A DNA stretch of 64,000 nt, from assembly GCF_037042905.1 (NCBI RefSeq), contig NC_087247.1:43127920-43191919 (forward strand), read 5' to 3'. How positions within the stretch are numbered: position 1 is the first letter of the stretch; each line of letters opens with the position of its first letter. This DNA is from Lytechinus pictus (lineage: Eukaryota > Echinodermata > Echinoidea > Temnopleuroida > Toxopneustidae). The translations under genes were made by a program, and so were the position numbers. A model generated the notes under the pieces. That model was not told where the DNA came from, ran no database searches, and worked only from the letters and a program-made list of their open reading frames with translations. Shown piece after piece: positions 25,032 through 37,000 of the stretch.

Positions 25032-28000
25032 TCAGTAGAGATCGAAATAAACAGGATAATGATCGCTGACATCCTTCGCCTGTAAGTGTGTGTTTAGGGA
25101 GAGAGAAAGAGAAATAGAGAGAGGGTGTGGTAGGGGTCGGTTTGACTAAGTATCATTATATTGTTATCGACGTTGTCAGTCACCAAATAAAAAACGTACT
25201 ATCTACGAATATATATATATGTATATATATATATGTATATATATATATGCGTGTGTGAGGGTGTGTGTGTGTGTGCGGGTGTGTGTGTTACCATATTCAT
25301 ACTGGTAAAGTCACACTGGATGTTAGAAATAATGAAAACATTAAAATACTTAAAGGGATGGTCCGGGCTGAAAATATTCATATCTAAATAAATTAGAGTA
25401 AAATTCACAAAGCAAAATGTTGAAAATTTCATCAAAATTGGATAACAAATAACGAAGTTATTGAATTTTGAAGTTTCTCAATATTTTGTGAAAACAGTTG
25501 TATACAAATCATCATGAATATTCATTAAGTGGGCTGATGATGTCACATTCCCTTTTTCCTTTTTTGTTATGTCATTACATGAAATCATAAATGTTTCTTT
25601 TTTTCATGCATAATTATTTAAAAGATGTTTCTCTATTATGGTGAAATAAGTTGCAGCAATAAATAATTAATGCACTTAATCAGTTGCCAATCCATTTGTT
25701 TTAGTTCTTGGTAGAAATTTTTTGAATAAACCTAATTTCGTATGATAAAATACAAAAGAACAAGTGGGGATATGACATCATCAGCCCACCTGATGAATAT
25801 TCATAAAGACATGCCTAGAACTGTTTCACCGGAATAATGCAAATCTTTAAAATTCAATAACTTTGCTATTTGTGATCCGATTTTGATCAAATTTTCAGCA
25901 TTTTGCTCTGTGAAATTTACTCTAATCATTGAGATAAAAATATTTCCAGCCCGGACCATCCCTTTAACAATTTAAACTGACGAAGACCATCGTAGGCCTA
26001 TACCTAAAAAGACAAATGTTGACGAAAGACGAATTATAACAAATAGTTATAGGCCTATGGGTTGTATATATATATATATATTTCTTCCATTATGCTTTTT
26101 AGTGGATTCTCATGAAATTTCACGCATATACAATAAGCACGATAAGAAAACGCCCGCGTACATTGCATTATAATCATGATAATTATTAACTGCCGTTATC
26201 ACCGATTCATGTCTATCAGAACCACATGATTTGAATAAAAAATGAAAAAATGATACTGAAAAGATCATCAAAATTGGCAGGGGCTTGGGAATGATTTATA
26301 AAGAAAGGGTATTGGTTTGCTGAAAAAATGACAAGTAAAAAAATAATATATATTATAATTTTTACAAAACAGTTTACACCAAGCGGTATGCGAATGAGCA
26401 AACACTGAAATGGCAGTATTTATTTTGCATTATGTAACATGCAGTTGCAGACATTTTCATTTCATTTCATGTCATTCAAAATAATCAAGAGCTTGGTTGA
26501 TTTTTTAACATCATGATTGCAATTTATCTTTATAAACTGATCATATCGGAGTCCTTAATTTAAGGATAGTATAACCATAGAGCTATAGCTCTATGGTATA
26601 ACAATTGCCTGACAAAACGATACTTCCCTTTCTGTTTCATGTTGATTCTTTCTTTCTCTTTTCTTTCTTTTTTCTTTCTTTCTATTTCTCTCTCTCTTTC
26701 TTTCTTTCTTTCTTTCAGGGGCCGTTTTGAATGAGCCATTATCTTGTGCTTTTTGTGATCCCACCACTATCATTACAATGATGATACTTTTGGACATTTT
26801 GATTGAATCGAAGGAACTCATCTATGAAAAAAAAATCATGATGTCACAATTACATTTATTCAATTTTTTTCTCTATATCTATTCTATTTAAATCAACTTG
26901 TTTGTGGAGGTAGACTTGACTTTCAAGGGATGCAATAATGGGATAATTGAAAAAAAAAAGTTCTGTACCTCTTCCTGAGTGAGCCGATAATATGACTGGA
27001 AGTTGAAGACGAACCCGGAACTTCTGTCACCCTCGTCGATACCAGCAAGTACGATCCTATTGTGATTGAAATAGTAATGGAATTGAATATGATATATATT
27101 TTTATAAACCTCTCTTTAAGAATATCGAATAATCCATCCCTCTCATTGTTCAAAAGTGAGGTCATGTATTTGACCATGCCTCCAGAACAATAAACTAAGT
27201 TGGTTACCCAGGGCAACGGGCATAGTTCACAAGATTTCTGCCCATTGCCCCTGGACCCGCCCCATAACAACGGGCATAGTTAAATTTGGCTGAGATCCCC
27301 ATTTCATTGCGTGCAAAATGTTGCTTTAGTGCGGTGATTGCGGATACCATGGAAATTAGCGCGATTTGATCATAAAGAGTAATATATGGATTTAAATGAA
27401 AATTTCAAGACAACTCGCGCATTTACGGGCTTATCATGCTTATTGCCCGAGTGCGCGTAACGGATATGACGATTCTTGACTTCTGCTTGTTCTATCCCCA
27501 ATATTTTATTGAGTAGTATTAACAAAATAACACATTATTGGAAGAATCTAGTCGCGTTGCGGTCCTTCGAGCCTTTTGAAACAACCATGCCTCTCATAGC
27601 AGTCCAATTATCTATGAATCATCGAGGGGGGTACCCAGGTGGACCACTTCCATTGACGAGTGGATGAATACCAGGCGCGACCAAAAATGATTGCGTAAAA
27701 AAGTCTCTTTTTCAAGATTGGGCACGTTACGTACGTAAAGTAACAAGGGTGTCAAAAACAATAAAATACTGGAAAGGGGGTAGCCTATATATTTCATTTC
27801 GCTAGCAAAGCTACGTGTTTACGGTCGAATTTGCGAGGGTATGCGAGACTAAAATGCTTTATAAAGGATGTACTGTTGCCCCAACACTATGTGTTAAAGG
27901 GATGATCCATGCTGGAGATATTTATATCTCAATAAATAGAGTAAAATTTACAAAGCAAAATGCTGAAAATTTTATCAAGATCGGATGACAAATAACGAAG

Positions 28001-31000
28001 TTATTGAATTTAAAGATTTGCATTATTCCGGTGAAACAGTTCTAGGCATGTCTTTATGAATATGCATTAGGTGGGCTGATCATGCTGATGATGTTATATC
28101 CCCTCTTGTTCTTTTGTATTTTATTATATAAAATTAGGTTTATTCAATTTTTTTTCTACCAAGAACTAAAACAATTGGATTGACAACTAATAAAGTGCAC
28201 TTGTTATTTATTGCCGCAACTTATTTCATCATATTGGAGACACATCATTTACACATGAATGAAATAATGAAACATTTATGATTTTATGTATTACATTACA
28301 AAAAGGAAAATGGGGATGTGACATCATCAGCCCACCTGATAAATATTCATGACGATATGCATATGACTGTTTTCACAAAATATTGATAAACTTAAAAATT
28401 CAATAACTTCGTTATTTGTTATCCGATTTTGATGAAATTTTCAGCATTTTGCTCTGTGAATATTACTCTAGTATTTGAATATAAATATTAAGAGTCCGAT
28501 TTGAGTGAGGTGTAGGAGGTGGGCGGTACTAATAAACCCAGTGTAAGTAAAGGTAAAGCCGACGGCCGTGCCATATTGTAATGAAAATATCGATGTACTT
28601 GTTTAGGGGGTAAATTCAAGGAATTATGGGTACCGTTTTTGTTTCCAATACTTGTTATAAGGGTAGGGTTTCACACGCCAATACTTGTCAAGAGGTGCAT
28701 TTTCAGAATATGGAAAATACTTGTTTATGGTACTTTTCGGAACCCCATGGTCGCGCCTGGTATCCACACGTCAATGGAAGTGCCCCCCCCCCCCCGGGTA
28801 AAATCTTTTATCTGTTGGGTATACATGAATATCAGAACTCATTTGATCACAATGGATGAAATAGAAAATCTTACAAAACAATTATGAATCTTCAATATCT
28901 TCGGCTTAGATAAATTTCAAGTGGATGAAACAAAAAGAAATATATCAGTTACTAGGATCAAGTATACTCTGTTTCCCTGCGAAAGAAGTCCCCCAAAATG
29001 CCCCATGAGAAGAGAATAAAATGTTTTGTGGGTGGACCTTTGATGAGTAACATATAGCGTTTCACTTATGGCACATCCGACAATGGATAATGGATGGATT
29101 CAGCAATGTAAGCAGATATCAAGAACACCGAGCAGGAAATAGCAGAAATAGCAGACATTTTATAATTCTTTACTATATAATATTGAATTGAATCTCATCC
29201 TTTGGGCAAAATTTTCATTTGAAATCTTGCATTTATCTTTAAAAGTCTACTATTCATTTTCAAATTCGAATTCCTTATATGAAATATTATAAAACACATG
29301 TTGTGTGATGTGATCTAACATGATCATTTAAAATAAATTGTCAGGCCTTGAATGGGGTGGAAATGTTTGGTTACAATGTTTGTATAAAGCATTTTGAAAC
29401 AACATTTGTGTATAACCGTACCTCTGTTTACAAAGAAAAAGATCATAGCGAGAAGTTGCGCTAAATTTGACCGCCGGAAAATTTCAGTGAAATTAAATGA
29501 TACAATGATCACTATAACATTGGAGTGTTATAATAAAGTCCTACATATTGAACCTTAAAAAAAAACTCGGCATCGTGTCAGGCATGCCATTCCTACCTGT
29601 CATATGCACAGTTAGTAGATGAGACCGTGGTGTCGGCATTATCCGAAATAAGCCAATCAAATTTATTGTCTGTCCAAAGACTGATGTCATCCCAGTCATT
29701 CTGACCAACATAGCTACAATCAGCATTCAAATCGCCCATGATGATGGAGGCCTGTACAAATTGATCAAGATCCATAATGGTTTAACAAGTTTATAGCTTG
29801 AAGTCTAGATATATGTATATATATGCGAGCGCGAAGCGCGAGCTGAAAAATGATATTCCGATCTGAAGAAGGCATAAGTTATACACTTTTTCAAGCACTG
29901 TGTAGGGACATTGTGAAGTGGATATGGATTGCAATAATAAATGGTGCGAGCGCGAGGCGCGAGCTGATATATAGTGTTATTTTGATCTACATGTATTTAT
30001 GACCGGGATAGTTTAAAGACATAATGTCATCATATATGAAAATGATGAATATCTTCCTATTCCTTTTCCAAAGCTCGAGATGAAATTTGTTCATATTCCA
30101 ATCTGAAAAAAGGGACAATTTCATTATTATGAATTCGTGGATATATTATTATATTATTTATCATTCTAGTAAGCCTGATGAGAGCGCGAAATTTGTTGAT
30201 ATTAAGGCCTGAAAGCTGGAAATTTTAAACACTTTTATAACTATGGATAGGATGCATGGGTTAATATAACAATCGATGCAAGCGCAAATCTCGAGCCGAA
30301 ACTTTTGATCAACTGTCATGAAAAGGTTTTTTTTAAAGTAGTTTGTTAGAATTAATTTAGAGATATACATAACTCACCTGGATCCGCCAATGGAAAAGGG
30401 GTTTGCCATGTTCCAGTTTATTCATTGGCAGAAAATAATTTTATGCCTATTATTATGAGATTCCTGCGTAATGTAGGGCCTACCTTAACAAAAATTGCAA
30501 TGATAGATGGAATCATTTCCCGCGCGGAGCGCGAAGAGAAATCATGATTTTGTACTGTACTATAAATGTACAAACTGAATTTTATATTGTGTAGGGAGGT
30601 TGTATTAGGGTGGAATTGTCTCGGGGTAACTGTCCGGGTGTGTAGGGAGGTTATCTTAGGGTAGAATTGTCTCGGTGTAACTATCCGGGTGTGTAGGGAG
30701 GTTGTCTTAGGGTGGAATTGTCTCGGAGTAACTGTCCGGGTGTGTAGGAGGTTGTCTTAGGGTGTAATTGACTCGGGGTAACTGTCCAGGTGTGTAGGGA
30801 GGTTGTCTTAGGGTGTAATTGTGTCGGTGTAACTGTCCGGGTGTGTAGGGAGGTTGTCTTAGGGTAGAATTGTCTCAGTGTAAATATCCGGGTGTGTAGG
30901 GAGGTTGCCATAGGGTGGAGTTGTCTCGGGGTAACTGTCCGGGTGTGTAGGGAGGTTTTCTTATGGTGGAATTGTCTCGGGGTAACTGCCCGGGTGTGTA

Positions 31001-34000
31001 GGGAGGTTTTCTTAGGTTGGAATTGTCTCGGGGTAACTGTCCGGGTGTGTAGGGAGGTTGTCTTAGGGTGGCATTGTCTCGGGGTAACTGTCTGGGTGTG
31101 TAGGGGGGTTGTTTATGGTGGAATTGTCTCGGGGTAATTGTCCGGGTGTGCAGGAAGGTTGTCTTAGGGTGGAATTGTCTCGGGGTAACTGTCCGGGTGT
31201 GTAGGGAGGTTGTCTCATAGGGGGTATGTACTGTTGTCTATGGGTAACTGTCCTGGTGGGTGTTTCATAAAGCTATTCGTAAAGTTACGCACAACCTTAC
31301 GCACGACTGGAACATGATCTTGGGTCCTAACTCAATTACATAGGGATACATCACTTGGCATGAGAAAGGGTTACCAGTCGTGTGTAAAGTCATTCGTATC
31401 TTACGAACAGCTTTATGAAACACCAACCGGGTGTACAGGGAACTTAAAAGGGATATTTTTTTATGGGTTTGTTCTCAGCATTTCTTGAATTCTTTTCTGT
31501 AAGAGATGAGTTCGTTCCCTGAACAAACAGTTGTTTTTTATTCCTTTTGACGAAAAAATTAAAGAAATGAGGTGAGAATATAATGTAAGATATACAGTTT
31601 CAGATTTGCCTTTTGATTTATTCATTGTTTTTTCTTCATGCACGGATCTACAAGAAGCAATGTCACTCCCTGGTCGCGAGTTGGCACATCAGGGGAACGT
31701 TTCATGAAAGGATGTGTCGGACGTAGTTTCCGACAAGTCCTGTTTCATCTGACAATTACCATAGTAACAGTGCCTCTCAGCCAATAAGAATCAAAGGAAG
31801 TTGTGAGATCTGACAACTTGTAGGACAAAAATGTTGATGAAGCACTCCCAAAGTATACGCCTCTTTGAGGAGAATTGCCCGGCCCTTTCTATACAGTATA
31901 GTTATAGACTCTTTATCAACTAATGTGTCGTGCCCCTTCCCCATTGTGAAATCCTTGGTCCACCCTGTATCATATTTCTTTGATCAATCAATGACAAACT
32001 CACGTCAGTGCCATATTTTTTAGCAGCTTCTTCGTATACAGCGGGAAGTGAATCAATCTCATTTACAGCATCGTCTGGTTTAGCATGAAGTCCAATAACC
32101 GTAAAGTCAGAGACACCTGAAAAGCGATAGAAACAGGTAAAATGATATATCGTTATTGCTATTATTACGGAAGCTTTAAAGTGCCGTCGACTTGTCAACA
32201 AAATAACATTATTCTGATGACTTAGCGAGATAAGTATCTTGCCAAGTTGACATTCACCTTTTCGTATGTCGACTTGGCAAGATATAATACCTCGCCAAGT
32301 TGACATAACTTTTGTCTTGGCGAAATAAATAATCTCGCCATCTCTATACAAGTCGATGGCACTTTAAAGCTTCCGTATATTATCATCGTTATTGACATAT
32401 TTAGAGTCCGGGTGGCCCAAAAATAGGAGGGAAAGACAACCTAAACAATATAATAGAATCATACGGGTATCATAAAGTTACACAAACATATCGCTCAATA
32501 ATGTATACTCTTCTCCGTTCTTTGTTCCCTTTCTTCTTCGTTTTTCCATTTCCTCTCTCTCAAAATTCTAAGGGACAGTTTACCCTGCCTTGTGGCGGCG
32601 CCCTGACATTGCAAAAATTATCAAAAGAACAAGCTGTTGTTTGTCACATGCACACTCACGCACCCTCATATTCACCCACACTCACCCCATACATCCTCAG
32701 GCTCGCATATCCCCTTACACAATCAAGAGTTAGGATGCGATTTACTTAGTGATTTCAAGCTCTTGAAGTTGACCACGTAAGGTTCCCTCTCGAACTCGTC
32801 GTTTGGTTCTTCGTATGTGAAACTTCCCTTGACTTGGAATTCACTGTGCCTGTTGGTCAAACATCATAAGCAACATCAAAATGATATGTCACATTGTGCA
32901 GGGGCCGCGGAATGGGGGGGGGGGGGGGTATAAAAACGTAAAATGGCCACCTGATTGTGTGGTATTTTTTAGCATGGTCAGCCCCCTCCCCACTTTCTAA
33001 ACCGTTCCGTACCCTCTGTTGAGGAATTTTAATTTGGTAGACTATTTCTTAATCAATTAAAAAATGATAATATAATATATGTAAAATATTAGGTTTAAAA
33101 AGATATAAAGGTGAAGTGTTATGAAAACACAACATATTAACATAAAAGAAAGAAGAAGAAGACAAAAAATCTTAACACCAAAGAAATGCTCAATATTTGA
33201 TTGGAAAATGGAGTATACTTAAAGCCAAGGTATGGCTTGTATAGAATTCACCAATGAAAATGCAATAGGAATATTGTCAAAGAGATGGAAAAACTAATAT
33301 ATATATTGAAAAATATACAAACAAGAGGGAAAAAAACACAATCAATAAAAATACATAGTTCAGTATTTAATTTATTTAATTTATTATATAGTCGTGCCCA
33401 ACGCGGTGATTTTGTGTGTAAAACCCTGTGGATAATAAGGTTCGATGCATATCATAGATTGATAAAATCGATTTTGAACTGAATTCTGTTTACTGGTTGC
33501 TCGTTCGTCTATCCGGCCATCCATCCGTCCCAGTTAGACTACAGTTCATGGTATTGTATTGAATTAATTGTAATTCAGGAAATTACATACAATCTTAAAA
33601 TAGTTGGGCAAAAAATTCCCAACTTTTAACCAACCCTGGGCAACATACTGTCCACGCAACTATTGGTTAAAATCTGTCCAAATTGGGTAATACATTTGCT
33701 AAACTGGATAGCAATTGCCCAGAATATACATTTTTTTTACCAACATACATTACCGAAAACAGTGGACAGTATGTTGCCCAACATTTAAGTGTGTATATTA
33801 TGCTTAAACTTACTTATAGAAGTACGCGTACTGCTCTTTACTAGAAGTCCTCCCCACACGTGGGCCCAATGCCATTGCATATTGGTTTCCAGAAGCTCTG
33901 TTTAACAATGTGCGGAAAAGAGAACGTTTATTAGGAAAAAAATCAATACAACAATGCTTATTAAAAAAACATGAAAAGGGCTTTGTAGTGATTTTTTGCA

Positions 34001-37000
34001 ATCTCCTACAGGTGGCTGTAACTGTTCCTGCTCGTTGCTATATTAATGCGTGTTTCCTCAAACTATTCCGGAAACTGTTATGATGTGGAATAAAATAAAA
34101 ACTTTAGGTTCAGCGGGTACTAAAACTATTTCCAGATCATTTATTTAAACCGGGTGCTTAGAGCGGATGGCCGATCAAGATAAAGGAATCCGAGTATATA
34201 TATTTTTTAATACAAAACCACATCTTTGGCACAAAATAAACTGAAAATTTCTGATAGCTTTCTGACATCCAAACGCTAAAATTTTAAATAAAGGTTTCAA
34301 AGGATCATTTTTTTATATAATTATAAAAATAAACACAGTACCAAGGGACTGAGCGGCTTATCTCAAAAGTGGAAATTCAAATTTTCACACATAAACAATC
34401 ACTAATAAAAGATGGCATGATTAAATTAGGTAGCCCTGAAAATGTCATTATTCACCCTTTACCAAAGCTTCAGACGGGCTGTCACAATATTGGTCTTTTA
34501 AAGGAGAATGAAACTCTTGGAGCAAGTTAGCTTTTGTGAAAGCAGAAAAATCAAAGAATAAGATCAACAAAAGTTTGAGTAAAATAGGACTAGCAATAAA
34601 AGAGTTATGAGCATTTGAATGTCGAGATCACTAATGCTATGGAGATCCTCCCATTGGCAATGCGACCAAGATCTATGATGTCACAGATGAACAACTCTCC
34701 CCTTTTGGACACTGAAAATATACCCAAAAACATATCTTTTTGCTCATTCTAATCATATGACAAACGATTCATCAATGATATAATGTTGTGAAACCTCTGT
34801 ACTTGTCCTCTCATAAAGAGAACACCTCACCTTGTGATAGACTCTATAAAAGTGAGAATATAAGTGAAATAAGTACTAAAGTAATGAGGGAGTTGTACGT
34901 GTGTGACATCACAGATCTTGGTCGCATTGCCAATGGGAGGAACTACATGGCATTAGTGATCTCAATATTCAAATGCTCATAACTTTCTTATTATTCATTC
35001 AATCTTCCTCAACCTTTCAACAATAAGTTTCTTTGATTTTTCTCTTTGATATGGATTCAGCTGGTTTCAAGGGTTTCATTCTCCTTTAACTATTTATTGG
35101 TTACAGTACAGGTCTTTTGTTTTGCAATTTCTAGGTGCTGTAGCAACAGACCCTAAAATTAGGTGAATTTGAATTTTAAGAGCCGATTAGATCTTGTTTT
35201 CACTCTATCTGTAGTATTTTTAGAATTGAAAAATGCTTCAAAGAGATGTATACAAGCCTGATACTGATAGCTACTCTTGTATACACGGAGCCCCTATATG
35301 ATGTGATAAGACGTGGTGTTTTTCAACTCGTTCCCAAGATATATATATATATTTTTGTATATACTTATACTTGTTCGATTGCCTTAACTATGACGTTCCC
35401 TTGGCTAACTAACTCGCTCCTTAGTGTTTTAAGTCATCGTAAATAAGCCTGAAAAGGAGGTCGAGGGAACGTTATTTTACCTTGGGAATCTCCAATTATA
35501 CTTGACAAATTTTGGTGTTGCATTCAGTGGTGCGCTTCATGCCTTCCCCTTTACTGACATTAGCCCTGATGAAAAAGAAGTCCCTTTTTCGCTCGTCAAC
35601 GAGTTCGGGGTTTTATGAAAATCGCTTTATATTTTACGTGGGTTATGTTGAGAAAGGATGAACCTACTAGACGCAGATCAATTTAAAATACCTTATTGTG
35701 TGGCGATTGCACATCTCGGGGGGGGGGGGGGTGGGTTCCTACCATGCCCTAACACAAGAGCTTATCAAGATTGACCTATTTATTTTTGTTTGTAGTTCAT
35801 GGAACACATGCAAAATTCATGAGAAAAACGACTTCACACATCACTTTATCTTCGGTATTTGATGTGCAGATTACCCATTAAACGGTAGTCATGTTTGTGA
35901 AAAATGTTAAATTAAAAATGTTATTTGGAATTACATATAGGCCTACATGATGCAAACGGAAATGAAGAGAGGGGGGGGGATGTCACAACTATGCATTTTT
36001 ATATTTGATATTGTTTCTCCTCTTTACATCAAAATAAACTTTATGACTGTGTGAGGAACCTTGACCTTTAAATCACAAAGTAATAATACTTACGAATTAA
36101 CTTCATCGAGCAATTGATAGATTGCCACTTGATCGGCATCTCGTATCTCTTGGATAAGAACCATATCATATCGTTTGATTATCTAGATACAAAGTAAGAG
36201 ACAAAAATATTCCGTTGAATCATATTTATCTTTAAAGACTGAGAGAGAGAGGGGGAGAGAGAGAGAGATGAAGAGGGGGGTAGTGAAAAAAAAGGGGAAA
36301 CCCGTTTAATCGCACATGGTAGTTATCGAGTTATAGATACAAAAAAATGATGTTTTGTTTCCTTTGAAATATTTTTTTCATCGTTTGTATTCTTGTAGAA
36401 GCACAAACATTTTCATTCCATGGAAAAAGTATAGGAATAACAGGAGCCTATTTTAGGTGGGGTGAGCACGGCAGTTAATGAGCCCAAATGTAACTTGATC
36501 TAAATATCTATTGAAATTAGGCATTTTGATCGCTTAGTAAAGGTGACGTATCATGTTTGTTTGGGTTTTTTTTCTTAAAAATCGTGGCCACATGCGTGAA
36601 TTACTTGCCCCTTTCCTCTTCTTATAACCCGTTTTCACATAATACGACTTGTGACTCGGACGGAATCGATTGATTGATTGATTGATTTGTAGTCTTTTTC
36701 ATTTCAAAGTCAAACACGTTAACAAAGTAAATGCAATGCAGAATATAAACAACAGAAATAGAAAAATGGAACTAAATGGAAAGCATCGCTTGTTTACGTG
36801 AGTCCCCTACAATAAACAACTGATTAAAATATATCAAATTCAAATTGTAATTAACAAGGTTCAAAAGAATAAAAACAAGAATACTATTGGGGTCAAGTTT
36901 TTTGTGCTTTAAATACTACACTATGCGAAAAATTAATGTAATCATGACAATATATCATAATTATCCTTGGTATAAAAAATATCAACAAACTTAAGGTAAA

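Noticed and set aside
30681..31137. Repetitive open frames with REVFLGWNCLGVTVRVC-like units
   Set aside because: Translation of the 51-bp minisatellite (51 is divisible by three), inside a DNase A intron.
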